Source: Nocardia flavorosea (GTDB taxonomy: Bacteria > Actinomycetota > Actinomycetes > Mycobacteriales > Mycobacteriaceae). From it: a stretch of DNA of 64,000 nt. The stretch lies in contig NZ_JADLQL010000002.1 of the NCBI RefSeq assembly GCF_015477805.1, positions 1,302,001 to 1,366,000 on the forward strand, given 5' to 3'. Made by a program: the position numbers and the translations under genes. The stretch's first letter is position 1, and each line of letters starts with the position of its first letter. Shown piece after piece: positions 43,962-52,820 of the stretch. Below the pieces are notes generated by a model. That model had not been told where the DNA came from. It was given only the letters and a program-made list of their open reading frames with translations, and made no database searches.

Positions 43962-44579
43962 ATGGCGGGCGGTACGAAAAGGCTTCCGAGAGCGGTGCGC
44001 GAGCAGCAGATGCTCGACGCCGCGGTCGAAGTCTTCTCGCGCAAAGGCTTCCACGAAACCTCTATGGACGCCATCGCCGCCGAGGCCGCGATCTCCAAGC
44101 CGATGCTCTATCTCTACTACGGGTCCAAGGACGAATTGTTCCGGGCCTGTATCCAGCGCGAGGGTATGCGATTCCTGGAGTCGGTCGCTCCGGCCGGTAA
44201 CCCGCTGCTCAGCCCGCACGAGCAATTGCGTACCGCGCTCGAGGGCTTTCTCGGGTTCGTCGATACCCACCGCAACTCCTGGCAGGTCCTCTACCGGCAG
44301 GCGCTCGGCCAGCAGGCCTTCGCCTCGGAAATCGAGAACGCCCGCCAGCGGGTTATCGAACTCACCGCCAAACTGCTGGAGTCCAGCGCCAAGCACGCCG
44401 AACCCGGCACGAATTTCGATATCGTCGCGGTTGCCGTGATCGGCGCGGGGGAGGCGATCGCCGATACGGTCGCCGGCGGGCGAATCGATGTGGCCGAGGC
44501 GGTGGACCTGCTGGACGCGCTGGCATGGCGCGGCCTGTCCGGCCGTAAACCCGATTCCGCCGCCGAATCGGGCGAATGA
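43962..44579 (+). CDS. TetR-family transcriptional regulator (Rv0238-like)
   Basis: A 205-residue repressor. The helix-turn-helix is in residues 12-57: MLDAAVEVFSRKGFHETSMDAIAAEAAISKPMLYLYYGSKDELF, the standard TetR pattern (shown in shortened form elsewhere). The ligand domain (60-190) is helical with a hydrophobic pocket; many relatives bind acyl-CoA. AGGAG lies 5 nt before the ATG at 43962; a GTG three bases upstream is possible. By position it corresponds to Rv0238, which lies between lpqI and the htdX/fabG4/fadA2/fadE5 genes. The shared operator with those genes supports control of fatty-acid metabolism, which is an inference. Confidence 0.88.
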   Translation: MAGGTKRLPRAVREQQMLDAAVEVFSRKGFHETSMDAIAAEAAISKPMLYLYYGSKDELFRACIQREGMRFLESVAPAGNPLLSPHEQLRTALEGFLGFVDTHRNSWQVLYRQALGQQAFASEIENARQRVIELTAKLLESSAKHAEPGTNFDIVAVAVIGAGEAIADTVAGGRIDVAEAVDLLDALAWRGLSGRKPDSAAESGE

Positions 44580-44597
44580 TTGTCCGGTGGTAGCGGG

Positions 44598-45854
44598 TCA
44601 GTCCCGTGGCGGGCGCGGCCGGTCGAAGCGGCGGGCCCACTGCCGGCACGGTTCTTCCACGAGGGCGTGACTCGCCGCGGCGATCGGTAGCGTGAACGCC
44701 ACCGTGAGCACCAGAACCTTGGTGAAGTCGCCGTGGAACGGCAGGATCCCGAAAACCGGGAAGATCACCGACAGTACGGCCAGGTGCCAGATGAAGATGC
44801 CGTAGGACCAGCGCCCGACCATCGCCGCGGGGGCGGAGGTGAGCCACCGGTGGGGTTTATCCGCCCGGCCGAGCACCAGCGGCGCGAGCAGCGCGAAACC
44901 GATCACCGCGCCCAGCCCCATCTTGGCCGCGTACTGCCACGGCTGCGCCCGGGTCAATCCGGCGACCCCGCCGAGATCGGTCGCCGAAACCGCGAAGGTC
45001 ACGCAGGCGATCGTCCACATCAGCCGCTGATTGCCGAGGATCCGCCGCCACCGGGCCCGTCGCTGGTCGCAGACGAGTTCGGCCAGCAGCATGCCGCCCG
45101 CGAACCACGGGATATAGGCGGGAAGCCAGTTGTCGGCGTGGATCGCGTCCGGCGTCGGCACGGGGATGAAATTCCAGCTCAGGAACACCAGGCCCAGTGC
45201 CAGCACGGCCGGTACCCGCGCGGCCGCCGCCCGTCCGCGCAGGCCGTGCAACAGCCAGGCCAGCAGCGGTAACACCAGATAGAAGGCCACCTCCACCGAC
45301 AGGCTCCACATCTGGGTGAGTCCATCGGTCAGCGTGAGCGGGATGAAGACCTGCAGGAGCAGCAGGTTGGAGAACCACACCTGCAGACCGGCGGTCCCGG
45401 CGGCCGCAGGAACCAGGATCAGCACCGCGCACACCACAACCCAGTAGGCGGGCATGATGCGGGCGATCCGGTGCCGCAGGTAGTAGCCGAGGGTGGGAGC
45501 GTCGCCCAGGCCGCGGGCCGCCAGTGCGTGCGGGCGCCACAGCAGGAAGCCCGACAGTGCGAAGAACACCGCGACCGCCATATCGAAACGTTCCAGCAGC
45601 CGGCCGAGAACGGGGATCGCGGTGGCACCGGTCTGGAACGCCACATGTGTGAGGAGAACCCCGAGCGCCGCCAGTCCGCGCATACCTTCCAGTGCGGGGA
45701 GGAAGGAGCGTTGCCGGGCGGCCGCCGGTGGCTCCGTGCTCGTACCCGTCCCGGAAGCCCCCATGACAGCGGCGGGGTGGCCGGCACCGACGGCCGGTCC
45801 GGCGGGGCCGATATCGGGCTGAGCTCCGGGTTCGGTGGTCGAGGTGGTGGTCAT
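44598..45854 (-). CDS. acyltransferase 3 family membrane protein (Rv0228-like)
   Basis: A 418-residue integral membrane O-acyltransferase with ten helices. The family start is RQRSFLPALEGMRGLAALGVLLTHVAF with the conserved Arg and His; then FFALSGFLLWRPH, LRHRIARIMPAYWV, MWSLSVEVAFYLVLPLLAWLL (the conserved SxEVxFY), and the ending ALVEEPCRQWARRF. It would transfer an acetyl or other acyl group to an extracytoplasmic sugar or lipid; the substrate is unknown. ATG 45854 has GGGAG close upstream; the longer frame to 45905 lacks one. M. tuberculosis Rv0228 is the counterpart. It is divergent from the DUF3068 gene (Rv0227c-like). Confidence 0.9.
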   Translation of the reverse strand: MTTTSTTEPGAQPDIGPAGPAVGAGHPAAVMGASGTGTSTEPPAAARQRSFLPALEGMRGLAALGVLLTHVAFQTGATAIPVLGRLLERFDMAVAVFFALSGFLLWRPHALAARGLGDAPTLGYYLRHRIARIMPAYWVVVCAVLILVPAAAGTAGLQVWFSNLLLLQVFIPLTLTDGLTQMWSLSVEVAFYLVLPLLAWLLHGLRGRAAAARVPAVLALGLVFLSWNFIPVPTPDAIHADNWLPAYIPWFAGGMLLAELVCDQRRARWRRILGNQRLMWTIACVTFAVSATDLGGVAGLTRAQPWQYAAKMGLGAVIGFALLAPLVLGRADKPHRWLTSAPAAMVGRWSYGIFIWHLAVLSVIFPVFGILPFHGDFTKVLVLTVAFTLPIAAASHALVEEPCRQWARRFDRPRPPRD

Positions 45855-46056
45855 CGGCTCCCAGTCTGCCCGTACGCCTGCGTCGCGGGGAAGACGGCAT
45901 TTCACAATGCGCGCTAGACTCCTGCCGATTTGGGTCCGATTCCGGCCTCGCCAATGCCCACGAAACGCCGTGGCTGTTAGTGTCAGGGCTCACGAGTGCC
46001 GCGGCGCCCCGCTGTACCCGCGGAACGACCTGTGTTCTACGACGAGGAGACATTGC

Positions 46057-47229
46057 ATGGCACTGAGTGCCGGAACCAGAAGGACGGTTGCCTGCGTGCT
46101 CGTGGGTCTCGGCGCGTTGCTGATCGTTGCCGCGCTGATGATCCCTACCTACACCGTCGGCAAAATGGCCAAGACTCCCCTCGATCTCGAGATCACCACC
46201 GTCGCCGTGAGCCAGACGGACGAGGAGAGTCTGGTACTGGACTCGACCTCGCTCACCGAAGAGGGGCGCAGCGCCGAGGTCAACGAGAACGTTCCGCTCG
46301 TCTCCCAGCGTTTCCTCACCATCGAGGAACCCTCCGATGCCGATCAGATGACGATCCAGGCCGGTAACACCCTGCGCCGGATCGACAAGCGCGGCGATAC
46401 CGGTGTGCTGTCGGCCTACGTCGACCGCGTCACCATCGACCGCGAGACCGGCGAACCGGTATCCACCGACCCCAACGGGTCGATCGCGATGACAACCAAC
46501 AGCAAGGGCGAAAGCATCGCCGAACCGGTCCACCGCACCGGCCTGCAGTACCGGTTCCCGATCGGCACCGAGAAGAAGACCTACCCGTACTTCGACGTCT
46601 ACGCCGAGACCAGCACCGATATGGAGTTCGTGGAGGAGACCGAGATCAACGGCACCACGGTCTACCACTTCCGGCAGAACGTCCCGGTGACCGACCTGTC
46701 CAAGGTCTCCAACCTTCCCACCAACAAGCTGAGCCTGCCGGCCGCGAAGTGGGGCGTCGAGGGCGGCGAAGAACCGATCACCATGTCGCGGTTCTACAGC
46801 AACGTCCGCGATGTGTGGGTCGAGCCGCAGACCGGCACCATCATCAAGGGCGGCGAGCAGCTGAACATCTTCTACGGGCGCTCCGCCGACAAGCCCGAGG
46901 TGACCGCGCTCAAATCGCATCTGGTCTTCGATACCGACACCGTCGAAGCCCAGCTCGCGATCGCCAAGGACAATATCGACAAGCTCTCGCTGTTCGGCCG
47001 GATCCTGCCGATCGTCCTCGGTATCGTCGGCATCATCGCGTTGATCGCGGGCATCGTGCTCGGCGTCCTGGGCGGCGGCTCCGGCCGGCCGGCCCGTGCC
47101 GGTGGACCCTCCGGTAGTCGTCCCGGCGGCCCGGCCCCGGCCGGCGCGGACGCGCCGACCACCACCCTGCCGCGCACCAGCGGTGCGGACGCGCCGACGG
47201 AGACCATCAAGATGCCGAAGGATCTCTGA
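46057..47229 (+). CDS. DUF3068 / PorA-family membrane protein (Rv0227c-like)
   Basis: A 390-residue protein with an N-terminal helix (TVACVLVGLGALLIVAALMIPTYTV), a large extracytoplasmic beta-rich domain (residues 45-305, e.g. LQYRFPIGTEKKTYPYFDVYAETS and TVYHFRQNVPVTDL), and a C-terminal helix (ILPIVLGIVGIIALIAGIVLGVLGG) followed by a short Pro/Thr tail. DUF3068 proteins are labelled PorA family in databases, but pore activity is not established. GAGGAGA lies 6 nt before the ATG. M. tuberculosis Rv0227c is the counterpart, in the same divergent pair with the acyltransferase. A strong bidirectional terminator follows. Confidence 0.88.
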   Translation: MALSAGTRRTVACVLVGLGALLIVAALMIPTYTVGKMAKTPLDLEITTVAVSQTDEESLVLDSTSLTEEGRSAEVNENVPLVSQRFLTIEEPSDADQMTIQAGNTLRRIDKRGDTGVLSAYVDRVTIDRETGEPVSTDPNGSIAMTTNSKGESIAEPVHRTGLQYRFPIGTEKKTYPYFDVYAETSTDMEFVEETEINGTTVYHFRQNVPVTDLSKVSNLPTNKLSLPAAKWGVEGGEEPITMSRFYSNVRDVWVEPQTGTIIKGGEQLNIFYGRSADKPEVTALKSHLVFDTDTVEAQLAIAKDNIDKLSLFGRILPIVLGIVGIIALIAGIVLGVLGGGSGRPARAGGPSGSRPGGPAPAGADAPTTTLPRTSGADAPTETIKMPKDL

Positions 47230-47254
47230 GGCTCGGGTCACATACCGAACTGAA

Positions 47255-47294
47255 CGAAAAGGCTCCCCGGACTTGGGTCCGGGGAGCCTTTTCG
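47255..47294. terminator. bidirectional intrinsic terminator
   Basis: A perfect 18-bp stem: CGAAAAGGCTCCCCGGAC (47255-47272), a TTGG loop, and GTCCGGGGAGCCTTTTCG (47277-47294). The A and T runs flank the GC core on both strands, so it can terminate both the DUF3068 gene and the convergent htdX-fabG4 unit. Confidence 0.92.
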
Positions 47295-47339
47295 TATCCG
47301 TATGCCCGCCCTGGAGTCGAACGGGATCTGTTCGCCGGC

Positions 47340-48206
47340 TCAGCGCAGGGTGGCGGTGAGGTGTGGATATCCCTTCTTCGGGTGCCGCATGGCCAGATCC
47401 CAGCCCGCGGCGGTCTGATCGGCGTAGATGTTCACCGTCGAAGGCAGTAGCACCGGTTTACCGAACTTCACCGCGTAGGTGGTCCGGCCCGGAATCCGTC
47501 CCTCGAGCGTCGACAGGATCGCCGCCGCCGACCACATACCGTGGGCGATGGCCCGCGGAAAACCGAACGCTTTGGCACCCAATGCCGAGGTGTGGATCGG
47601 GTTCTGATCGCCGGAGGCGTTCGCATAGCGGGTGATCGTCGGCTGGTCGACCTTCAGGGTGCGCAGCGGGGGCGGCGGTACCTCTTCCGGTTTCGGCTCG
47701 GGTTTCGGGCCGCCCGACAGCGAGGTCTTCTGCTGATGCAGGAAGGTGGTCACCTGCCGCCACACCAGTTCCCGTCCGACCCGGATCTCACTGATCGCGT
47801 CCACCAGCAGACCCTTCGGATGTTCGCGCAGGTTCTCGATATGCGCGGTGATGTCCAGCGGTTCGCCGACCGAGATATCGCGGGTGCGTTCGATCAGGTT
47901 CTCCGCATGTACGGCACCCACCGCGACGAACGGGAAATCTCGCTGTACCACGAGTTTCATCACCATCGGGAAGGTGATGACGAACGGGTAGGTCAGCGGC
48001 AGGGTGTCGCCGAACCGTAGTCCGGTGGCCCGGCAGTAGGCGGCCAGATGCGCCGGATCCACGCGCAGTCCCTCGAGCCGGACCTCGCGGTCCGGGATCG
48101 CCGGTTTGCGGCCGGGCACGAACGGCAGCGGTACCGCGCCCAAGGCCGCCTTCACGTAGAGGCTGCCGTTCTTCGGGGGCGCGTCGAGGGTGATGGTTTC
48201 GGTCAT
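47340..48206 (-). CDS. htdX: HtdX-type 3-hydroxyacyl-thioester dehydratase (MaoC-like)
   Basis: A 288-residue double hot-dog protein that hydrates or dehydrates 3-hydroxyacyl thioesters in fatty-acid metabolism. The C-terminal half holds the hydratase motif SGDQNPIHTSALGAKAFGFPRAIAHGM with the conserved Asp and His. The N-terminal half is the degenerate hot-dog partner. The ATG at 48206 shares its A with the stop of fabG4 (TGATG); a GTG 3 nt earlier is also in frame. It follows fabG4 in one operon as in M. tuberculosis (Rv0241c after Rv0242c) and ends before the strong terminator. Confidence 0.93.
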   Translation of the reverse strand: MTETITLDAPPKNGSLYVKAALGAVPLPFVPGRKPAIPDREVRLEGLRVDPAHLAAYCRATGLRFGDTLPLTYPFVITFPMVMKLVVQRDFPFVAVGAVHAENLIERTRDISVGEPLDITAHIENLREHPKGLLVDAISEIRVGRELVWRQVTTFLHQQKTSLSGGPKPEPKPEEVPPPPLRTLKVDQPTITRYANASGDQNPIHTSALGAKAFGFPRAIAHGMWSAAAILSTLEGRIPGRTTYAVKFGKPVLLPSTVNIYADQTAAGWDLAMRHPKKGYPHLTATLR

Positions 48207-49564
48207 CACGCGCCGATCATGCTCTGGCCGCAGACCCGGACGATATTGCCGTTCACCGCGTTCGAGGCCGGGCTGGCGAAGAAGGCGACGGTTTCGGCGA
48301 CATCCACGGTCTGTCCGCCCTGGTTGAGGGAGGCCATCAGCCGGCCGCCCTCACGGGTCGCCAGCGGGATGGCGGCGGTCATGGCGGTTTCGATGAATCC
48401 GGGTGCCACGGCGTTGATGGTGATGTTCTTCTCGGCCAGGGCGGGTGCCTCGGCGTTCACCATGCCGATCACCCCGGCCTTGGAGGCGCCGTAGTTGGTC
48501 TGCCCGCGGTTACCGGCGATACCCGCGATGGAGGATACGTCGATCACCCGGCCGCCCGCCTTCAACGCGCCCGCGGAAACCAGGCCCTCGGTGATCCGGT
48601 GCGGGGCGGCGAGGTTCACGTTCAGCACCGCGTTCCAGCGGCCCTCGTCCATGTTCGCGAGCAGTTTGTCCCGGGTGATACCGGCGTTGTGGACGATGAT
48701 GTCGATACCGCCGAAACGTTCGGTGGCGAATTGCGCGAGCCGCTCGGCGGCGTCGGGGGCGGTGACATCGAGCGCCAGTGCGGTACCGCCGACCTTGTTC
48801 GCCGTCTCCGTCAGCGCCTCGCCCGCTGCGGGGATATCGGCGACGATCACGGTCGCGCCGTCCCGGGCGAAAACCTCGGCGATGGTGGCGCCGATACCGC
48901 GCGCCGCGCCGGTGACCACGGCGACCTTCCCGTCCAATGGGCGGTTCCAATCGGCAGGTGCGGTCGCGTCGTCCTTACCGACCCGGATCACCTGCGCATC
49001 CACGAACGCGGATTTGGCCGAGAGCACGAACCGCAGCGTCGAGGCCAGTCCGGTGGCCGCCGGGGAGGCTTCGGGGTGCAGATACACCAGTTGCGAGGTG
49101 GCGCCGCGCAGCAGTTCCTTGCCGACCGAACGGGTGAAACCCTCCAGGGCCCGCTGGGCGATCTGACCCTCGACGGAACCGGCGAGTTCCGGGGTGGTGC
49201 CGATGACCAGTACCCGGCCCGACGGCGCGATGCTGCGCATGGCCGGCTGGAAGAACTGGTAGAGCTGGGAGAGATCCTCGATGCTGCCGATACCGGTGGC
49301 GTCGAAGACCAGTGCGCCGTACTTGGTACCGCTGGTCAGCGAATCGGCGAAGGTGTAGTCGCCGGCCAGCAGCGCACGCAGCGGTTCGGCCACGCGGCCC
49401 TTGCCGCCCAGCAGCACCGGCCCCGGCAGGGCCGGCTCGCCGGCGACATAGCGCCGTAGCTTCTCCGGCTTCGGCAGGCCCAGCTTGTTCGCGAGGAACC
49501 CGCCCGGCGCGGAGTTGACGAACGATCCGTAGAGGTTGGGTGCGCCCTTGCTCTTGGCTGCCAC
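48206..49564 (-). CDS. fabG4: FabG4-type high-molecular-weight 3-oxoacyl reductase
   Basis: A 452-residue short-chain reductase that reduces 3-oxoacyl-CoA or -ACP with NADH. Residues 1-205 form an inactive flavodoxin-like domain specific to the high-molecular-weight FabGs ([25 protein letters not shown]). Residues 210-452 form the active SDR domain with [17 protein letters not shown], the Ser of VSSIAGIAG and the YGASKAG catalytic Tyr-Lys. GTG 49564 has AAGGTGGG 5 nt upstream and gives the length of M. tuberculosis FabG4 (454 aa). It is divergent from fadA2, and an AACTTACT palindrome lies between them. Confidence 0.94.
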   Translation of the reverse strand: MAAKSKGAPNLYGSFVNSAPGGFLANKLGLPKPEKLRRYVAGEPALPGPVLLGGKGRVAEPLRALLAGDYTFADSLTSGTKYGALVFDATGIGSIEDLSQLYQFFQPAMRSIAPSGRVLVIGTTPELAGSVEGQIAQRALEGFTRSVGKELLRGATSQLVYLHPEASPAATGLASTLRFVLSAKSAFVDAQVIRVGKDDATAPADWNRPLDGKVAVVTGAARGIGATIAEVFARDGATVIVADIPAAGEALTETANKVGGTALALDVTAPDAAERLAQFATERFGGIDIIVHNAGITRDKLLANMDEGRWNAVLNVNLAAPHRITEGLVSAGALKAGGRVIDVSSIAGIAGNRGQTNYGASKAGVIGMVNAEAPALAEKNITINAVAPGFIETAMTAAIPLATREGGRLMASLNQGGQTVDVAETVAFFASPASNAVNGNIVRVCGQSMIGA

Positions 49565-49722
49565 TGTTTCCCACCTTTTCTGTTGCTCGAGTGGTGTCGG
49601 TACCGGCCGTTCACCGATACCGCCGCACCGGCGCCCGCTGCCGCCCGGACTGCGCTCACCCGCGTGGAGCAGGGGTCGGCAGGTTAGCTGGCGCACAGTC
49701 GCCGGAGGCGGTGTCGACATTG

Positions 49723-49742
49723 AACTTACTCCAGAGTAAGTT
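49723..49742. promoter_or_regulatory. AACTTACT-N4-AGTAAGTT operator between fabG4 and fadA2
   Basis: AACTTACT (49723-49730) and AGTAAGTT (49735-49742) form a perfect 8-bp inverted repeat around CCAG. Compare 43918-43931 (TetR gene) and 60411-60418 (fadE5). It lies about 158 bp from the fabG4 start and 108 bp from the fadA2 start. Confidence 0.75.
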
Positions 49743-49850
49743 TATCGTAAACCGATCGCGGGCGGGCGTCGGCCGCCGCGGCCGGGTACCGCGGATCCGG
49801 GGCCGGAAACACCCGACCATCTCGCCAACTCGACAACCTGGGAGACCCGA

Positions 49851-51143
49851 GTGACCACCACACCTCGTTCGACCCGTCCGGTCGCCATCGTCGGCGGCAA
49901 TCGCATCCCGTTCGCCCGCTCCGACAAGGCCTACGCGCACGCCTCCAACCAGGACATGTTCACCGCCACCCTCGACGGCCTGGTGAGCCGTTTCGGCCTG
50001 CAGGGCGAACGCCTGGGCATGGTCGCCGGCGGCGCCGTCCTCAAGCGGGTCGGCGAACACGGCATGATCCGCGAAAGCGTGCTCGGCAGCACCCTCAGCC
50101 CGTACACCCCCGCCCACGATCTGCAACTGGCCTGCGGTACCGGCCTGCAAGCCGTGGTCACCGTCGGTGACGCCATCGCGGCCGGCCGGATCGACGCCGG
50201 GATCGGCGGCGGTACCGACACCACCTCCGACGCCCCGATCGGCGTCAGCGAGCGGATGCGCGAATGGATGCTCGGTATCAACCGCGCCCGCACCAACGCC
50301 GAACGCCTCAAACTGGTCGGGCAGCTGCGGCCGGGCATGGTCGGTATCGAAATCCCGCGCAACGCAGAACCGCGCACGGGGATGTCCATGGGCGAGCACG
50401 CGGCCGTCACCGCCAAGGAATTCGGTATCGCCCGGGAAGCGCAGGACGAACTCGCCTACCTGTCGCACAAGAACATGGCCGCCGCCTACGACCGCGGTTT
50501 CTTCGACGATCTGGTGACCCCCTTCCTGGGGCTCACCCGCGACGACAATCTGCGCCCCAACTCCTCGGTCGAGAAACTCGCCACCCTGAAGCCCGTGTTC
50601 GGGGTGAAACTCGGCGACGCCACCATGACGGCCGGCAACTCCACACCGCTCACCGACGGCGCCTCGGCAGTTCTGCTGTCCAGCGACGAATGGGCCGCCG
50701 AACGCAGCCTGCCGGTCCTGGCGCATCTGGTGGACAGCGAAGTCGCCGCCGTCGACTACATCCACGGCCCCGACGGCCTGCTGATGGCCCCCACCTACGC
50801 AGTGCCCCGCATGCTCGCCCGCAACGGCCTCACCCTGCAGGATTTCGACTTCTACGAGATCCACGAGGCTTTCGCCTCGGTGGTGCTGGCCACCCTGCAG
50901 GCGTGGGAATCGGACCAGTACTGCAAGGAGCGGCTGGGTCTGGACGGCGCTCTGGGCCCGATCGACCGGACCAAGCTGAACGTCAACGGCTCTTCGCTGG
51001 CGGCCGGGCACCCCTTCGCGGCCACCGGCGGGCGGATTGTCGCCCAAACGGCCAAGATGCTGGCGGAGAAGGGGTCGGGGCGTGCGCTGATCTCCATCTG
51101 CGCCGCCGGCGGGCAGGGTGTGGTCGCGATCCTGGAGCGGTGA
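49851..51143 (+). CDS. fadA2: acetyl-CoA C-acyltransferase (thiolase)
   Basis: A 430-residue thiolase of beta-oxidation. The nucleophile Cys is in DLQLACGTGLQAV (about residue 93); the second set is YEIHEAFAS (His), SSLAAGHPFAATGGRI and ISICAAGGQGVV (Cys). It cleaves 3-ketoacyl-CoA to acetyl-CoA. GTG 49851 has GGGAG upstream. It is divergent from fabG4 and corresponds to Rv0243 (440 aa). In M. tuberculosis fadE5 is adjacent; here 7 kb of other genes separate them. Confidence 0.95.
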   Translation: MTTTPRSTRPVAIVGGNRIPFARSDKAYAHASNQDMFTATLDGLVSRFGLQGERLGMVAGGAVLKRVGEHGMIRESVLGSTLSPYTPAHDLQLACGTGLQAVVTVGDAIAAGRIDAGIGGGTDTTSDAPIGVSERMREWMLGINRARTNAERLKLVGQLRPGMVGIEIPRNAEPRTGMSMGEHAAVTAKEFGIAREAQDELAYLSHKNMAAAYDRGFFDDLVTPFLGLTRDDNLRPNSSVEKLATLKPVFGVKLGDATMTAGNSTPLTDGASAVLLSSDEWAAERSLPVLAHLVDSEVAAVDYIHGPDGLLMAPTYAVPRMLARNGLTLQDFDFYEIHEAFASVVLATLQAWESDQYCKERLGLDGALGPIDRTKLNVNGSSLAAGHPFAATGGRIVAQTAKMLAEKGSGRALISICAAGGQGVVAILER

Positions 51144-51152
51144 GCGGGATAT

Positions 51153-51185
51153 GACCGCATCCGGCCGCGGGGGTCGGATGCGGTC
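51153..51185 (+). terminator. stem-loop after fadA2
   Basis: A perfect 11-bp stem, GACCGCATCCG with CGGATGCGGTC, and an 11-nt GC-rich loop, 9 nt after the fadA2 stop. No U-run follows. Confidence 0.6.
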
Positions 51186-51404
51186 GACCTGGCGGCACCC
51201 GCCCGGTTCTGGAGCGACCGGCGGAGCGAACAACCGGGTTGATAGGACCCCCGAGGTGCGGAGCCCCAAAATCACAGTCTCGGCCCTGTCATGGACGGTC
51301 TACCCGAACAACGTTCACCGACCTGGACAAGCGGTGGGCTGCCGGCGGGAACGGGTGGGCGTCGGTGCCGGCGGGAGCAGGGAGCTCGCCGGCGTAAGCG
51401 GCGC

Positions 51405-52436
51405 CTATTCGGTGTCCGGCAGCTCGTGGTGCCCGCCGAAGGCTTCGCGCATTGCCGAGAGGGTTTTGTCGGCGTAGCCGGATTCGCCGCGGGAGGCGAA
51501 GCGCTGGAACAGTGCCGCGGACAGCACCGGGGCGGGTACGCCGATATCGACGGCGGCGTCCAGGGTCCAGCGGCCCTCGCCGGAATCCGATACTCGACCG
51601 CCGAAGGAGTCCAGGTTCGGGTCGGCGTGCAGTTGCGCGGCGGTCAGATCCAGTAACCACGACGCCACCACCGAGCCGCGCCGCCACACCTCGGTGACCT
51701 GGGCGATATCGATGTCGTAGCGGTAGTACTCGGGGTTCTCCAGGGGTGTTTCCTCGGCGGAGAACTCGCCGGCCGCGCGTTTGCCGTAGTCGGCCTTGTG
51801 CAGAATGTTCAAGCCCTCGGCGTAGGCGGCCATCACGCCGTACTCGATACCGTTGTGCACCATTTTCACGAAGTGCCCCGCCCCGGCCGGACCGCAGTGC
51901 AGGTATCCGTGCTCGGCCGGGGTCGGTTCGCCGTCCCGGCCGGGTGTGCGGGGCGCGGCCGTCACACCGGGCGCGATGGCCCGCAGTAGCGGTTCCACGT
52001 GCCGGAACGGTTCCGGTTCGCCGCCGATCATCAGGCAGAAACCGCGTTCGCGGCCGAAGACCCCTCCGGAGGTGCCGATATCGAGATAGTGGATGCCGAG
52101 CGGATCCAGCTTCGCGGCGCGGGCGATATCGTCGTGGTAGCGGCTGTTGCCGCCGTCGATCACGATATCGCCGGGATCGAGCAGTCCGGCCAGCTGATCG
52201 ATCACCGCGCCGGTCGCGCCGGCCGGGATCATCACCCAGACCACGCGTGGGGTGTCCAGCATCGCGAGGAATTCCCGCAGATCGGTACTGCCGCGGAAAC
52301 CGTCGCCGAGTTCGGCGCCGAGACCGGCGATCACCTCGGCATGGCGTTCGCAGCCCACCGCGGTGTGACCTGCCGCGACGATCCGGCGCACGATATTTGC
52401 GCCCATCCGGCCGAGCCCGATCATGCCCAACTGCAT
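51405..52436 (-). CDS. gnd: 6-phosphogluconate dehydrogenase, short form
   Basis: A 343-residue enzyme that oxidatively decarboxylates 6-phosphogluconate to ribulose 5-phosphate. It starts with the Rossmann motif MQLGMIGLGRMGANIVRR and has IDGGNSRYHDDI, GTSGGVFGRERGFCLMIGG, and the catalytic segment GAGHFVKMVHNGIEYGVM (Lys and His-Asn). The length (about 340) is that of the short, usually NAD-linked Gnd subfamily rather than the 470-residue form, similar to M. tuberculosis Gnd2. ATG 52436 has GAGGAC 5 nt upstream. It is divergent from the VanW-domain gene. Confidence 0.94.
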   Translation of the reverse strand: MQLGMIGLGRMGANIVRRIVAAGHTAVGCERHAEVIAGLGAELGDGFRGSTDLREFLAMLDTPRVVWVMIPAGATGAVIDQLAGLLDPGDIVIDGGNSRYHDDIARAAKLDPLGIHYLDIGTSGGVFGRERGFCLMIGGEPEPFRHVEPLLRAIAPGVTAAPRTPGRDGEPTPAEHGYLHCGPAGAGHFVKMVHNGIEYGVMAAYAEGLNILHKADYGKRAAGEFSAEETPLENPEYYRYDIDIAQVTEVWRRGSVVASWLLDLTAAQLHADPNLDSFGGRVSDSGEGRWTLDAAVDIGVPAPVLSAALFQRFASRGESGYADKTLSAMREAFGGHHELPDTE

Positions 52437-52820
52437 CTCACGTCCTCTTTCCCTGGGTTGGAGGTCCGGATCGCACGTCGTATCCGATTCTGCCCGCTGC
52501 CGTCGCGAACTTCTGTGTGCTCGGGTGTAACGACCTGTCGGCGGGACCGATATACCGGTTGGCTCCGTGTATTCGCCTGACCCCCGACCCGGCGACTGCA
52601 CGGGGCCACTTTGCTGTCCGGACCAGAACCGCGCAGTGCCGCCAGGCTGCTGTGCGGTGTCGTTCGGCTACTGTGCGGTGTCTCAATTGAGCCGCTGCCC
52701 GGGCCGCCCGATGGCGCAGCTGTGATCGATCAGGCACTGAAGATTACAGTTCGGACAACTATCGTTGGCGAAGGCTCGCACCCGCGAGTCCCCGGACATA
52801 TCGATTGGGGAGGACGGTTC
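52437..52820. other. divergent intergenic region gnd / VanW gene
   Basis: No supported gene is seen; the open frame from 52611 is an in-frame extension of the VanW gene lacking a start signal. It holds two 17-bp direct repeats at 52645-52682. Confidence 0.5.
52645..52682. repeat. 17-bp direct repeat, 21-bp period
   Basis: GGCTGCTGTGCGGTGTC (52645-52661) and GGCTACTGTGCGGTGTC (52666-52682) differ at one base. The 21-bp period is two helical turns. A CAATTG follows at 52684-52689. Possible regulator binding site. Confidence 0.55.

Noticed and set aside
47300..47345. T-arm-like sequence, GTTCGACTCC on the minus strand, next to the terminator
   Set aside because: It resembles the 3' part of a tRNA, but no pairing T-stem, anticodon arm or acceptor stem could be formed with nearby bases. 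Treated as chance.
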